From positions 62,001 to 126,000 of the forward strand of contig NZ_JAJAVF010000004.1 of assembly GCF_020531845.1 (NCBI RefSeq): a stretch of DNA of 64,000 nt, in the 5' to 3' direction. Both the position numbers and the translations under genes were made by a program. How positions within the stretch are numbered: position 1 is the first letter of the stretch; every line of letters begins with the position of its first letter. This document shows positions 11,726-23,258 of the stretch, piece by piece. Source of the stretch: Methylobacillus methanolivorans. GTDB taxonomy: Bacteria; Pseudomonadota; Gammaproteobacteria; Burkholderiales; Methylophilaceae. The notes beneath the pieces were generated by a model. It did no database searches. It was given only the letters and a program-made list of their open reading frames with translations, and was not told where the DNA came from.

Positions 11726-11741
11726 TGTTCCACGTGAAACA
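11726..11741. promoter_or_regulatory. parS-like ParB binding site (left of pair)
   Basis: TGTTCCACGTGAAACA differs at one base from TGTTTCACGTGAAACA. The TGTTCCAC half-site is the one used in Pseudomonas parS, so this is a hybrid of two accepted half-sites. It lies about 3.5 kb from parB. Confidence 0.85.
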
Positions 11742-11773
11742 TATGGGGAACTGAGGTGCGGAGAATTTATCGA

Positions 11774-11789
11774 TGTTTCACGTGGAACA
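11774..11789. promoter_or_regulatory. parS-like ParB binding site (right of pair)
   Basis: TGTTTCACGTGGAACA is the exact reverse complement of the site 48 bases to its left. It also differs from the common parS at one base. Two sites in mirror orientation make chance occurrence very unlikely. Confidence 0.85.
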
Positions 11790-11859
11790 TTGCCTGATAG
11801 TCACTGACAGAGGGGGGGTAATACAGTATCATTCGAGTAATTCTATCTGAGTATTTTTC

Positions 11860-13764
11860 ATGCAATATCCCGAGAAATTTGACGTGATTGTGGTTGGTGG
11901 AGGCCATGCTGGAACGGAAGCGGCGCTAGCGAGTGCTCGCATGGGTCAGAAGACCTTGCTGCTGACTCACAACATTGAAACGCTGGGCCAGATGTCATGT
12001 AATCCATCCATTGGTGGTATTGGTAAGGGGCATCTGGTTAAAGAGGTGGATGCGTTAGGTGGTGCTATGGCTGCCGCTACCGATGAAGGTGGCATACAGT
12101 TTCGTATCCTCAATTCAAGCAAGGGGCCGGCTGTGCGTGCAACACGTGCGCAGGCAGACCGCGTGCTTTATAAGGCTGCTATTCGTCGTCGTTTGGAGAA
12201 CCAGCCTAATCTGTGGCTGTTTCAGCAAGCAGTGGATGACATTATTCTCGAGGGTGAGCGTGTTGCGGGTGTGGTAACCCAGTTGGGTCTCAAGTTTGAA
12301 GCCAGGGCTGTGGTATTGACCGCAGGCACTTTCCTGGCGGGCTTGGTGCATGTTGGGTTGGCAAATTATCAGGCGGGTCGCGCGGGTGATCCCCCCGCTG
12401 TTTCGCTTGCGGCACGCTTGCGTGAAATGGGCTTGCCGGCTGGTCGCCTGAAGACTGGCACTCCTCCCCGCATTGATGGTCGCACCATTGACTACAGTGT
12501 CATGGCGGAGCAACCAGGTGATACGCCGGTGCCAGTGTTTTCCTTTTTGGGTAGCGTTGAGCAGCACCCGGCGCAACTTCCCTGCTGGATTACTTTTACG
12601 AATGAAAGAACACACGACATCATTCGCAGTGGGTTGGATCGTTCACCGATGTATACCGGAGTGATTGAGGGGGTTGGGCCGCGTTATTGTCCTTCGGTTG
12701 AGGACAAGATACATCGTTTTGCAGATAAGGATTCGCACCAGGTTTTTCTCGAGCCAGAGGGTTTGGCTACCAATGAGATCTACCCTAATGGTATTTCAAC
12801 GAGTCTGCCATTCGATATCCAATACCAATTGGTGCGCTCCATCAAGGGGCTGGAAAATGCACATATATTGCGTCCTGGCTATGCTATCGAATATGACTAC
12901 TATGATCCACGTGGCTTGAAAAGCTCGCTGGAAACCAAGGCCGTAAAGGGCTTGTTCTTCGCTGGTCAGATTAATGGCACTACGGGGTACGAAGAAGCCG
13001 CTGCGCAGGGATTGCTGGCGGGAGCCAATGCGGCGTTGTATGCGCAGGAAAAAGAAGCGTGGTGGCCTACACGTGACCAGGCTTACCTTGGTGTGTTGGT
13101 TGATGACCTAATTACTCAGGGTGTGAGTGAGCCCTATCGTATGTTTACCAGTCGTGCGGAGTATCGGCTGATGCTGCGCGAGGATAATGCCGATATGCGG
13201 CTAACCGAGGCTGGACGTAAGTTGGGCTTGGTTGATGATGTGCGTTGGGCGGCTTTCCAGCGCAAGCAGGAAGCGATTGAGCGTGAGCAGCAACGCCTGC
13301 GTCGTACTTTTATCCATCCGCAACATGTGCCGCAAGAGCAATTGCAACAGGTGTTTGGCAAGATGCTGGAGCGAGAATACTCCATGTTTGAATTGTTGCG
13401 GCGTCCAGAAGTGAGTTATGAGGCATTGCTCACCCTGCCCCTGGCCGGTGAAGGCGAGGCGGATCCACAAGTGCGTCAGCAATTGGAAATCGCTGCCAAG
13501 TATCAAGGATATATAGATAGGCAGGCTGAGGAAATCGAACGCCTAAAAACTAGTGAGGATTATAAGTTGCCCATAGATATGGATTATGGCGAAGTGCACG
13601 GTCTTTCTATTGAGGTGCAGCAAAAACTCAACAAGCAAAAGCCAGAAACAATCGGCCAGGCCGGACGTATTTCTGGGGTAACGCCAGCCGCAATCTCATT
13701 GTTATTAGTACACCTCAAGCGTAAAGGACGTAAGTCGAATCAAACAACGGGTCAGGTGGCATGA
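11860..13764 (+). CDS. mnmG: tRNA uridine-5-carboxymethylaminomethyl modification enzyme MnmG (GidA)
   Basis: The 634-residue FAD protein pairs with MnmE in wobble-uridine modification. The N-terminal dinucleotide-binding motif [19 protein letters not shown] is followed by [20 protein letters not shown] and [16 protein letters not shown]. The later motif [20 protein letters not shown] is also family-specific. Length agrees with other MnmG proteins. It begins the mnmG-rsmG-parA-parB run. Its ATG lies about 70 bases after the parS-like pair, and the reading frame overlaps rsmG by four bases. Confidence 0.98.
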   Translation: MQYPEKFDVIVVGGGHAGTEAALASARMGQKTLLLTHNIETLGQMSCNPSIGGIGKGHLVKEVDALGGAMAAATDEGGIQFRILNSSKGPAVRATRAQADRVLYKAAIRRRLENQPNLWLFQQAVDDIILEGERVAGVVTQLGLKFEARAVVLTAGTFLAGLVHVGLANYQAGRAGDPPAVSLAARLREMGLPAGRLKTGTPPRIDGRTIDYSVMAEQPGDTPVPVFSFLGSVEQHPAQLPCWITFTNERTHDIIRSGLDRSPMYTGVIEGVGPRYCPSVEDKIHRFADKDSHQVFLEPEGLATNEIYPNGISTSLPFDIQYQLVRSIKGLENAHILRPGYAIEYDYYDPRGLKSSLETKAVKGLFFAGQINGTTGYEEAAAQGLLAGANAALYAQEKEAWWPTRDQAYLGVLVDDLITQGVSEPYRMFTSRAEYRLMLREDNADMRLTEAGRKLGLVDDVRWAAFQRKQEAIEREQQRLRRTFIHPQHVPQEQLQQVFGKMLEREYSMFELLRRPEVSYEALLTLPLAGEGEADPQVRQQLEIAAKYQGYIDRQAEEIERLKTSEDYKLPIDMDYGEVHGLSIEVQQKLNKQKPETIGQAGRISGVTPAAISLLLVHLKRKGRKSNQTTGQVA

Positions 13765-14384
13765 GTTTGCGGAGTAAGTTAGAAGTAGGTGCTCAACAAC
13801 TTGGGCTGGATTTACCGGGCACTGTCATTGATAAGCTATTGGCTTATCTTGAGCTGTTGGTGAAATGGAACAAGGTACACAATCTGACGGCGGTGCGCGA
13901 CCCTGAAGAAATGGTCACGTTGCATTTGCTGGATAGTCTTTCGGTATTGCCTTACGTGCCTGCTGGTCGATTGCTGGATGTGGGCAGTGGTGCTGGTTTA
14001 CCAGGCATTATTCTGGCAATTTGCCGTCCGGATTTACAGGTGACTACTATAGACGCGGTGCAGAAGAAGGCGAGCTTTATGCGCCAGGCCAAGGCAGAGT
14101 TGCAGATCGACAATTTGCAGGTGGTGGCTGGGCGTGTGGAACAGCTCAAGCCGGAGCTGCCTTTCGATACCGTGATCTCGAGGGCATTTTCTGAGATCGC
14201 CTTATTCATCAAGTTGACGAAGCATTTAATCGCTGAAGGAGGATTGTGGCTGGCGATGAAGGGGCAAATGCCACAGGGTGAATTGGAAGCGATTTCGCTT
14301 AAACCCTCGAAGGTAGAGTTGTTGGCAGTGCCGGGGCTGGATGCACAGCGTCACCTGGTTTTCCTGCCAGCGAGGCAGTGTTAA
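13761..14384 (+). CDS. rsmG: 16S rRNA (guanine-N7)-methyltransferase RsmG (GidB)
   Basis: The 207-residue class I SAM methyltransferase modifies G527 of 16S rRNA (E. coli numbering). The SAM-binding loop [13 protein letters not shown] near residue 73 and the preceding [17 protein letters not shown] are characteristic. Its ATG overlaps the mnmG stop (ATGA), a sign of translational coupling. parA follows after 31 bases. Confidence 0.97.
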   Translation: MSLRSKLEVGAQQLGLDLPGTVIDKLLAYLELLVKWNKVHNLTAVRDPEEMVTLHLLDSLSVLPYVPAGRLLDVGSGAGLPGIILAICRPDLQVTTIDAVQKKASFMRQAKAELQIDNLQVVAGRVEQLKPELPFDTVISRAFSEIALFIKLTKHLIAEGGLWLAMKGQMPQGELEAISLKPSKVELLAVPGLDAQRHLVFLPARQC

Positions 14385-14415
14385 TGGATTTAATACTAGT
14401 GGGATGGCTTAAATC

Positions 14416-15204
14416 ATGAGGATTCTGGCAATTACCAATCAAAAAGGTGGCGTTGGCAAGACGACGACCTGTGTCAATCTCGCTGCCAGCTTGGCGGCAA
14501 CCAAGCGCAAGGTGCTGGTGATTGATCTTGATCCGCAGGGCAATGCCACCACCGGCTGCGGTATTGATAAATCCAAGATGCAGCACACCATTTATCACGT
14601 GTTGATTGGTGACAAAAGCTTGCGGGATGTGATGCAGCGTTCAGAGCGCGGGCGATTTGATGTCGTGCCGGCAAACCGGGAGTTGGCTGGGGCTGAGGTA
14701 GAGTTGGTTAATGAGTTTGCACGCGAGACTCGTCTAAAATCCGCTTTGGCAGAGCTAGGCGATGGCTACGATTATGTGCTGATCGATTGTCCCCCTGCCC
14801 TCAATCTCACCACCGTCAATGCCTTGACTGCGGCTCATGCGGTCATGATCCCCATGCAGTGTGAGTATTATGCACTTGAGGGTTTGTCTGACCTGGTGAA
14901 TACCATCAAGAAGGTACGTGCCCACCTCAACCCTCATTTGGAGATCGAGGGTTTGCTCAGGACGTTATTCGATAATCGCAATACCCTGGCACAGCAGGTT
15001 TCCCATGAGTTGGCGCAGCATTTTGGTGACAAAGTCTACCGCACAGTGATTCCGCGGAATATCCGCCTGGCGGAAGCGCCTAGTTATGGTGTGCCTGTGT
15101 TATTGCACGATAAGGCATCCAAAGGAGCCAAGGCTTATCTTGCCCTTGCGGGTGAAATCATCAATCGACATATCGTCAGCAATCGGCAAGTTGCAGCAAA
15201 TTAG
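14416..15204 (+). CDS. parA: Chromosome partitioning ATPase ParA (Soj)
   Basis: The 262-residue protein has the deviant Walker A box KGGVGKTT at residues 11-18, followed by NLAASLAA. It also has the switch motif DLDPQGNATTG and DCPPALNLTTVNALTAA. ParA ATPases bind DNA without sequence preference and drive segregation of ParB-parS complexes. The short N-terminus, without a helix-turn-helix, is the chromosomal (Soj) type. parB follows after eight bases, and three parS-like sites lie within 12 kb. Confidence 0.97.
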   Translation: MRILAITNQKGGVGKTTTCVNLAASLAATKRKVLVIDLDPQGNATTGCGIDKSKMQHTIYHVLIGDKSLRDVMQRSERGRFDVVPANRELAGAEVELVNEFARETRLKSALAELGDGYDYVLIDCPPALNLTTVNALTAAHAVMIPMQCEYYALEGLSDLVNTIKKVRAHLNPHLEIEGLLRTLFDNRNTLAQQVSHELAQHFGDKVYRTVIPRNIRLAEAPSYGVPVLLHDKASKGAKAYLALAGEIINRHIVSNRQVAAN

Positions 15205-15212
15205 GAGTTTCA

Positions 15213-16073
15213 ATGGTTAAGTTGAAGGGGTTGGGGCGTGGGCTGGATGCGCTCTTGGCAGGTGATGTGGAGACGGTATCGGCCAATGATACGCCCAATA
15301 CCTTGTTGGTTGGTCAGTTGCAGCCGGGTAAATACCAGCCGCGGACCCATATGGATCAAGCATCACTGGCTAGTCTGGCTGATTCCATCCGTGCCCAGGG
15401 CATTATGCAGCCTATTTTGGTGCGCAAGATTGCTGAGGATAAATATGAAATTATTGCCGGTGAGCGTCGCTGGCGTGCATCGCAATTAGCAGGCCTGTTA
15501 GAGGTTCCGGTGTTGGTGCGCGAGATTCCCGACGAGTCTGCACTGGCGATGGCACTGATCGAAAATATCCAGCGCGAAAACCTCAATCCACTGGAAGAGG
15601 CGCAAGGAATTCAGCGCTTGATCAATGAGTTCAATATGACGCACCAGGCAGCGGCAGATGCGGTTGGTCGATCACGCAGCGTGGTTACGAATCTGCTTAG
15701 GTTGCAGAATCTAAATAAAAATGTGCAGGAAATGCTGATGCAGGGGCAGTTGGATATGGGGCATGCACGTGCGCTATTATCCTTGACTGAGGCGAATCAA
15801 ATCCTCGCTGCAGAGCAAATTGCTCAGAAGCAACTGTCTGTCAGGGAGGCAGAAAAGCTGGTCAAGCAGCTGAGTGTTGAGCCACAACAAAAGCCTGCCA
15901 AAGTAGTTGATCGCGATGTTTTGCGTTTACAAGAGGATTTGTCCGAAGCCTTGGGCGCTGCGGTTGTGATCAAGGCTGGCAGCAAGGGTAAGGGAGAGGT
16001 CAAGATTCATTACAGCAGTCTTGATGAGTTGGATGCATTGATTCAGCGATTTAAGGGTGGAAATAGCAATTAA
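15213..16073 (+). CDS. parB: Chromosome partitioning protein ParB (Spo0J)
   Basis: The 286-residue protein carries the N-terminal ParA-interacting segment (KGLGRGLDALL). The CTP-binding ParB/Srx domain follows (QYQPR-type QPGKYQPR, then IIAGERRWRASQLAGL), then the central helix-turn-helix (HQAAADAVGRSRSVVTNLLR) and a C-terminal dimer domain. ParB loads at parS and slides as a CTP clamp. The three parS-like sites at 3622, 11726 and 11774 are its likely targets. Confidence 0.97.
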   Translation: MVKLKGLGRGLDALLAGDVETVSANDTPNTLLVGQLQPGKYQPRTHMDQASLASLADSIRAQGIMQPILVRKIAEDKYEIIAGERRWRASQLAGLLEVPVLVREIPDESALAMALIENIQRENLNPLEEAQGIQRLINEFNMTHQAAADAVGRSRSVVTNLLRLQNLNKNVQEMLMQGQLDMGHARALLSLTEANQILAAEQIAQKQLSVREAEKLVKQLSVEPQQKPAKVVDRDVLRLQEDLSEALGAAVVIKAGSKGKGEVKIHYSSLDELDALIQRFKGGNSN

Positions 16074-16122
16074 GCTTGACTTAATGCTGATTTAACAACA
16101 GAATCTCGGGATTTCACGGGTA

Positions 16123-16152
16123 GGGCAAAAATGCTCGGCTTTTCTTTTGCCC
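16123..16152. repeat. Inverted repeat before the atp operon
   Basis: Arms GGGCAAAA (16123-16130) and TTTTGCCC (16145-16152) enclose a 14-base loop in the gap between parB and atpI. It could end parB transcripts or shape the atp leader. There is no T-run immediately after it, so its role is open. Confidence 0.4.
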
Positions 16153-16182
16153 GTTATTTGTGAAACAGGGAATTCTCAAGGC

Positions 16183-16569
16183 ATGGACGAACTACTGGCA
16201 AGAATGATCAAAAGACAGGTCTTTGCCACGCTAGTAGTTGCGGTGCTTGCGTTTGTCTTCCTCAACAAGTTTGGTGTTGGCCTCCATGGTGCAATGTCTG
16301 CACTGGCTGGAGGTGGTTCTGCCATCTTGGGCGGCTTGGCTGCCAAAATGAAGCTGCAAAATAAGACAGTGGGGATGGGCGCAGGTTCCGTATTGGTCAA
16401 TATTTTGGTTGCCGAGGCAATCAAAATCGCAGTGATCGCAATCACCCTGCTCTTGGTGTTCAAGTTTTATGAAAAGCTGGTTCCTATTGCGCTGATCGCA
16501 GGGTTGGCGGCGGCGGCAATCATGTCTGGTGCAGCAATTTTTGCAATTAATGAGAAAAACAACGCTTAA
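16183..16569 (+). CDS. atpI: ATP synthase accessory protein AtpI
   Basis: The hydrophobic 128-residue protein, with about four membrane segments, precedes atpB. This is the AtpI position; AtpI helps assemble the c-ring. The ATG at 16183 (MDELLARMIKRQVFATLVVA) is preferred over an in-frame TTG at 16147, because the extra 12 residues are polar and unlike the family. The sequence is poorly conserved, as is usual for AtpI, so the call rests mainly on topology and operon position. Confidence 0.88.
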   Translation: MDELLARMIKRQVFATLVVAVLAFVFLNKFGVGLHGAMSALAGGGSAILGGLAAKMKLQNKTVGMGAGSVLVNILVAEAIKIAVIAITLLLVFKFYEKLVPIALIAGLAAAAIMSGAAIFAINEKNNA

Positions 16570-16581
16570 GGTTTGATGGTT

Positions 16582-17385
16582 ATGGCGACAGGTCAATTAA
16601 CTCCTTCGGAATATATCGGGCACCACCTCTCTTTCAATGCAAAGAGCGTGGGTGATGGCGGCTTTTGGGTATTGCATATGGATACCCTGGTTATGTCTGC
16701 GTTGCTCGGTATTGTCGTATTCGGTCTGCTCTGGTGGGTGGTGCGTGGCGCTACCGCTGGCGTGCCAACCAAGCGTCAGGCATTTGCGGAGTTGTTGATT
16801 GAGTTTATCGACAACCAAGTTAAAAGCATTTTCCATGGCGATCGCCATGCATTTGTTGCACCGTTAGCTTTGACCGTATTTGTCTGGGTGCTGGTCATGA
16901 ATGCGATGGACTTCCTGCCTATCGACATCATGGCGATTGTTTACGGCTGGCTTGGTCTGCATGAGTGGCGTAGTGTACCAACCTCTGACATCAATGCTAC
17001 GTTTGCGTTGGCATTGGCTGTCTGGTTTTTGATGATCTTCTTCAGTATTAAGGTCAAGGGCTTGGGCGGCTGGATTCACGAATTGTTCTGCTCACCTTTT
17101 GGCTCAAACCCACTGGTTTGGCCAGCTAATTTTGCATTCAACCTGATTGAATACATTTCCAAGCCTCTTTCACATTCCCTGCGTTTGTTCGGCAATATGT
17201 ACGCAGGCGAAATCATTTTCCTGCTGCTCGGTATGTGGGCGGCAACTGGTCTGGCAGGCACTTTCTTCGGTGCATTGTTAGGCGCTGGCTGGGCGATCTT
17301 CCATATCTTGATCGTTTGTCTGCAGGCATTCATTTTCATGATGCTGACAGTTGTCTACATATCCATGGCGCATGAAAGCCACTAG
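16582..17385 (+). CDS. atpB: F1Fo ATP synthase subunit a
   Basis: Subunit a forms the proton half-channels next to the c-ring. The essential arginine is visible in [20 protein letters not shown], and the following [15 protein letters not shown] segment ([20 protein letters not shown]) is typical. About six membrane segments are present in 267 residues. An in-frame ATG at 16576 lies two codons upstream and is equally possible; AAGG at 16568 lies in front of both. It follows atpI by 12 bases. Confidence 0.96.
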   Translation: MATGQLTPSEYIGHHLSFNAKSVGDGGFWVLHMDTLVMSALLGIVVFGLLWWVVRGATAGVPTKRQAFAELLIEFIDNQVKSIFHGDRHAFVAPLALTVFVWVLVMNAMDFLPIDIMAIVYGWLGLHEWRSVPTSDINATFALALAVWFLMIFFSIKVKGLGGWIHELFCSPFGSNPLVWPANFAFNLIEYISKPLSHSLRLFGNMYAGEIIFLLLGMWAATGLAGTFFGALLGAGWAIFHILIVCLQAFIFMMLTVVYISMAHESH

Positions 17386-17448
17386 ATTTAGTTAGTTTTG
17401 TTCTTAATTTTTATCGTTAACACTCTCTAAAAGCCGAAAGGAAATTAA

Positions 17449-17721
<273 letters not shown>

Positions 17722-17791
17722 CGAAATCTAGTACTGGATTAAGTGGTTAACTTAATTAATACCTACTAGGTTCAAAGGCTCGGGAGCAAAT

Positions 17792-18262
17792 ATGAATATC
17801 AACCTGACACTCATTGCGCAGGCCATCTCATTTGCCATTCTGATCTGGTTTACCACAAAGTTTGTGTGGCCATATCTCCTGAATGCAATCGAGACACGCC
17901 AGAAAACCATTGCAGATGGTCTGGCAGCGGCTGAGCGCGGTAAGCAGGAGCTTGACGTGGCAACCCAGCGTTCTGCTGAAGTTGTTAACGATGCCAAGCA
18001 AAAAGCGACTTCCATCATTGCACAGGCTGAGAAGCGTGCTAGTGAAATCGTGGAAGAAGCCAAGGCAAATGCCAAGGCAGAAGGTGATCGTATTATCACT
18101 GGTGCTAAGGCTGAAATTGATCAAGAAGTTAACCGTGCCAAGGAAGGCTTGCGTCAGCAAGTGTCTGCGTTGGCGGTTGCTGGCGCAGAAAAGATTCTGC
18201 GCAAGGAGATCGATGCCAAGGCGCATGCTGACCTGCTGAACACCATCGCAAACGAGCTCTAG
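17792..18262 (+). CDS. atpF: F1Fo ATP synthase subunit b
   Basis: The 156-residue peripheral stalk subunit has one N-terminal membrane helix (residues about 5-27, [18 protein letters not shown]). A long charged, Ala-rich coiled coil follows ([33 protein letters not shown]). It connects Fo to F1 together with the delta subunit. The length is that of E. coli subunit b. Confidence 0.97.
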   Translation: MNINLTLIAQAISFAILIWFTTKFVWPYLLNAIETRQKTIADGLAAAERGKQELDVATQRSAEVVNDAKQKATSIIAQAEKRASEIVEEAKANAKAEGDRIITGAKAEIDQEVNRAKEGLRQQVSALAVAGAEKILRKEIDAKAHADLLNTIANEL

Positions 18263-18281
18263 GAAGGAATGGGAGCACGAC

Positions 18282-18818
18282 ATGGCTGAAGCGATCACCA
18301 TTGCAAGACCTTATGCGGTAGCGGTTTACCGCTTGGCGAAGGAAAAAAATGCGCTGGCAGATTGGTCGCAAATGCTCGCACTGGCCGCGACTATCGTGGC
18401 CGATGAGCAGATGCGGGCATTTATTGACAACCCCAAGGTTGACGCGGCTGATTTGGAGCGCGTATTCCTTTCCGTAAGCGGAGACAAGCTCAACGAGGCG
18501 GGTGCTAACCTGGTCAAGTTGCTGGTGGAATACGGTCGCCTATCCATCCTGCCAGAAATTGCAGCTGCATTTGAAGAGTTAAAGGCGCAGGACGAAGGTG
18601 TGTTGGAAGCCGAGATTACCGCGGCCAGCCAACCAAGCGATGCTGAATTCGCGGCCATCGTAAAGCGCCTGGAAACCAAGTTCGGCAAAAAGGTTGAAGC
18701 AAGCGTAAAAGTGGATCCGGAAATTATTGGCGGGATCAAAATTGTAGTCGGCGATACGGTCATTGACGCTTCAGTCCGTGGCCAATTGCAAGAGATGGCC
18801 TACACGCTGAAAGGTTAG
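18282..18818 (+). CDS. atpH: F1Fo ATP synthase subunit delta
   Basis: The 178-residue subunit joins the b stalk to the top of the alpha3beta3 head. It begins MAEAITIARPYAVAVYRLAK, matching the usual ARPYA family start. Its C-terminal GGIKIVVGDTVIDASVRGQL is the family signature. It lies 19 bases after atpF and 9 bases before atpA. Confidence 0.97.
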   Translation: MAEAITIARPYAVAVYRLAKEKNALADWSQMLALAATIVADEQMRAFIDNPKVDAADLERVFLSVSGDKLNEAGANLVKLLVEYGRLSILPEIAAAFEELKAQDEGVLEAEITAASQPSDAEFAAIVKRLETKFGKKVEASVKVDPEIIGGIKIVVGDTVIDASVRGQLQEMAYTLKG

Positions 18819-18827
18819 GAAAAAGTA

Positions 18828-20369
18828 ATGCAATTATCCACATCAGAAATCAGTGAACTGATTAAGAGCAGATTAGAGAATTTCTCCACCAGCGCTGAAG
18901 CACGTACTCAAGGTACTGTGATTTCCGTGACTGATGGTATTGTGCGTATTCACGGCCTGTCCAATGTGATGGCTGGTGAAATGATCGAGTTCCCAGGCAA
19001 TATATACGGTCTGGCGCTTAACTTGGAGCGTGACTCCGTGGGTGCCGTGATTTTGGGCGACTACGAAAGTATCACTGAAGGCGATACCGTGAAGTGCACT
19101 GGCAAGATTTTGGAAGTGCCAGTTGGTCCAGAATTGGTTGGTCGCGTAGTGAATGCACTGGGTCAGCCGATTGACGGCAAGGGTCCAATCAACGCCAAGC
19201 TGACAGACAAGATTGAAAAGGTTGCTCCTGGCGTGATCGCACGTAAGTCTGTGTCACAGCCTGTGCAAACCGGTATCAAGGCGATTGACTCCATGGTGCC
19301 GGTTGGTCGTGGTCAGCGCGAATTGATCATTGGTGACCGTCAAACAGGTAAGACAGCTGTAGCGGTTGATGCCATCATCAACCAAAAGGGTCAGAACATG
19401 ACCTGTATCTACGTTGCGATCGGCCAAAAGGCTTCTACTATCGCTAACGTAGTGCGCAAGCTGGAAGAGCATGGCGCGATGGAATACACCATTGTTGTTG
19501 CTGCTTCTGCTTCCGACCCTGCTGCTCTGCAGTTCCTGGCACCGTATGCTGGTTGCACCATGGGTGAATACTTCCGTGACCGTGGTCAGGATGCATTGAT
19601 TGTTTATGATGACTTGACCAAGCAAGCTTGGGCTTATCGTCAAATCTCCCTGCTGCTGCGTCGCCCACCAGGCCGCGAAGCTTATCCAGGTGACGTGTTC
19701 TACATCCACTCCCGTCTGCTTGAGCGTGCTGCTCGCGTGAGCGAAGAGTATGTTGAAAAATTCACTAACGGTGAAGTGAAAGGCCAAACAGGTTCCTTGA
19801 CCGCCCTGCCTATCATTGAAACTGCAGCTGGTGACGTTTCCGCATTCGTTCCGACCAACGTGATTTCGATTACCGATGGTCAGATCTTCCTGGAAACTGA
19901 CTTGTTCAACGCTGGTATCCGTCCTGCGATCAATGCTGGTATCTCCGTATCCCGCGTTGGTGGTGCAGCACAGACCAAAGTGATTAAGAAGCTGGGTGGC
20001 GGTATTCGTCTCGCATTGGCTCAGTATCGTGAATTGGCTGCGTTTGCGCAGTTCGCTTCCGATCTGGACGAAGTAACCCGCAAGCAATTGGATCGTGGTC
20101 GTCTGGTGACTGAGTTGATGAAGCAAGCACAATATGAGCCGCTGTCTACCTCCGAGATGGCAGTGAGCTTGCTGGCTGCTAACAAGGGCTTCTTTGACGA
20201 TGTGCCGGTTGCTCGCGTGTTGGCGTTTGAATCTGCCCTGCACTCCTTCCTCAAGTCCAAGTACAAGAGCATTCTGGACAAGATCGACAGCACCAATGAC
20301 CTTGGTGGTGACGATGAGAAGGCCCTGGAAGCAGCAATTCAAGACTTCAAGGCAACCAACGCTTACTAA
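18828..20369 (+). CDS. atpA: F1Fo ATP synthase subunit alpha
   Basis: The 513 residues equal the E. coli alpha length. The non-catalytic nucleotide site shows Walker [10 protein letters not shown] near residue 170. The family stretch [19 protein letters not shown] and the signature [17 protein letters not shown] are present. Codon bias is high, as expected. Confidence 0.99.
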   Translation: MQLSTSEISELIKSRLENFSTSAEARTQGTVISVTDGIVRIHGLSNVMAGEMIEFPGNIYGLALNLERDSVGAVILGDYESITEGDTVKCTGKILEVPVGPELVGRVVNALGQPIDGKGPINAKLTDKIEKVAPGVIARKSVSQPVQTGIKAIDSMVPVGRGQRELIIGDRQTGKTAVAVDAIINQKGQNMTCIYVAIGQKASTIANVVRKLEEHGAMEYTIVVAASASDPAALQFLAPYAGCTMGEYFRDRGQDALIVYDDLTKQAWAYRQISLLLRRPPGREAYPGDVFYIHSRLLERAARVSEEYVEKFTNGEVKGQTGSLTALPIIETAAGDVSAFVPTNVISITDGQIFLETDLFNAGIRPAINAGISVSRVGGAAQTKVIKKLGGGIRLALAQYRELAAFAQFASDLDEVTRKQLDRGRLVTELMKQAQYEPLSTSEMAVSLLAANKGFFDDVPVARVLAFESALHSFLKSKYKSILDKIDSTNDLGGDDEKALEAAIQDFKATNAY

Positions 20370-20398
20370 GCTTAAAGTACAGACAGGCAGACTAGACA

Positions 20399-21274
20399 AT
20401 GGCTGGTAGCAAAGAGATACGTAGCAAGATCAAGAGCGTGGAAAATACACGCAAGATCACCAAGGCGATGGAAATGGTCGCGGCTTCCAAGATGCGTAAG
20501 GCGCAAGAGCGCATGCGCATGGCCCGTCCTTACGCAGAAAAAATTCGTAATGTGACAGCTCACCTGTCCCATGCTAATTCCGAATACAAACATCCTTTCG
20601 TTGTTAAACGCGAAAAGGTTGGCAACGTCGGTTTGATCGTTGTGAGTTCGGATAAGGGCTTGTGTGGTGGCCTCAATACGAATGTACTGCGTTTATCCAT
20701 CAATCAGATGAAAGCCTGGGAAGACGAAGGCAAGAAGACGGTTGTGAGCGCTATCGGCAATAAGGGGTTCGGTTATATGAACCGCATCAATGCCGATGTG
20801 AAATCTCATGTGACCGGCTTGGGCGATACGCCACATCTGGAAAAGCTCATCGGTACGATCAAGGTGATGCTGGATGCCTACATCGCAGGTGAGATTGATC
20901 AGCTGTATATCTCTTATACCCGCTTTATCAATACCATGAAGCAGGAAGCGGTGATTGAGCAGGTGTTGCCATTGTCTAGCGAAAAGCTGGATGTTTCAGC
21001 AACGACAGCCAAAGGGCACTGGGATTACATCTACGAGCCTGAGGCTAATGTCGTCATCGATGAACTGATGACTCGATATATTGAGTCCATTATTTATCAC
21101 GCCGTTGCCGAAAACATGGCGTCTGAACAAAGCGCCCGTATGGTGGCCATGAAGGCTGCATCGGATAACGCGAAGACGGTGATTGGTGAATTGAAGCTGG
21201 TGTACAACAAGGCGCGCCAGGCTGCAATTACCAAGGAAATTTCAGAGATTGTCGGTGGCGCGGCTGCTGTTTAG
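20399..21274 (+). CDS. atpG: F1Fo ATP synthase subunit gamma
   Basis: The 291-residue central shaft begins [20 protein letters not shown] and contains [16 protein letters not shown]. It ends with the C-terminal helix [20 protein letters not shown]. These N- and C-terminal helices form the rotating coiled coil. It lies 29 bases after atpA. Confidence 0.98.
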   Translation: MAGSKEIRSKIKSVENTRKITKAMEMVAASKMRKAQERMRMARPYAEKIRNVTAHLSHANSEYKHPFVVKREKVGNVGLIVVSSDKGLCGGLNTNVLRLSINQMKAWEDEGKKTVVSAIGNKGFGYMNRINADVKSHVTGLGDTPHLEKLIGTIKVMLDAYIAGEIDQLYISYTRFINTMKQEAVIEQVLPLSSEKLDVSATTAKGHWDYIYEPEANVVIDELMTRYIESIIYHAVAENMASEQSARMVAMKAASDNAKTVIGELKLVYNKARQAAITKEISEIVGGAAAV

Positions 21275-21321
21275 TCGTGCTGAACTGTAGCTTAGCTAAA
21301 GCTCAAAGAATTTAAGTATAG

Positions 21322-22734
<1,413 letters not shown>

Positions 22735-22762
22735 ACCTTGTCACAGGTAAGGATAGGACGAT

Positions 22763-23188
22763 ATGGCATCAACAATACACCTGGACGTGGTTAGCGCAGA
22801 AGAATCCATTTTCTCGGGCGAAGCAGAGTTTGTCGCAGCGCCTGCGAAACTGGGTGAGGTAGGTATTTATCCTAACCATGCACCGCTGATTACCACCATC
22901 AAGCCAGGCGTGCTGCGCGTCAAGGTTGCCAATAGCGGTGAAGAACAGGCTATCTACATTTCCGGCGGTTTGCTGGAAGTGCAGCCAGGCTTGATCACCG
23001 TGCTGGCAGATACTGCGATTCGTGGTCATGATCTGGATGAAGCCAAGGCGATTGAAGCCAAGCGTGCTGCAGAAGAGGCATTGAAGAACAATGCATCGGG
23101 TGTGGATTATGCGCGTGCGCAGGCTGAATTGTCCGAAGCGCTGGCACAATTGCAGACAATTGAGCAATTACGCAAGACAACGCACTAA
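22763..23188 (+). CDS. atpC: F1Fo ATP synthase subunit epsilon
   Basis: The 141-residue protein has the N-terminal beta-sandwich ([39 protein letters not shown]). The C-terminal Ala-rich helical hairpin can inhibit ATP hydrolysis. It closes the atp operon, with a strong terminator 20 bases after the stop. Confidence 0.97.
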   Translation: MASTIHLDVVSAEESIFSGEAEFVAAPAKLGEVGIYPNHAPLITTIKPGVLRVKVANSGEEQAIYISGGLLEVQPGLITVLADTAIRGHDLDEAKAIEAKRAAEEALKNNASGVDYARAQAELSEALAQLQTIEQLRKTTH

Positions 23189-23207
23189 ACCTGCAAGTTT
23201 TGCGAGG

Positions 23208-23235
23208 AAAGGCAGCCAAATGGCTGCCTTTTTTA
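23208..23235 (+). terminator. Intrinsic terminator of the atp operon
   Basis: Perfect 11-base arms AAAGGCAGCCA (23208-23218) and TGGCTGCCTTT (23221-23231), with a two-base loop, run into a T-stretch. It lies directly after atpC. Confidence 0.93.
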
Positions 23236-23258
23236 TTTATACTTCTAGTTAATTTTCA

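Larger units (their letters stand above)
11547..11859. other. Intergenic region upstream of mnmG carrying two parS-like sites
   Basis: This 313-base divergent region must hold the promoters of the PEP-CTERM gene (minus) and of mnmG (plus). It contains the parS-like pair at 11726-11741 and 11774-11789 and a G7 run near 11812. No coding sequence or clear promoter boxes were recognised. Confidence 0.6.

Noticed and set aside
16147..16182. TTG start giving a longer AtpI
   Set aside because: The added residues are polar and atypical, and the ATG at 16183 gives the normal AtpI length.
19254..20399. 381-codon open frame on the minus strand
   Set aside because: It lies entirely opposite atpA, whose codon bias leaves the antisense frame open. 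The translation has no family motif and is rich in His, Cys and Gln, as shadows of biased genes are.
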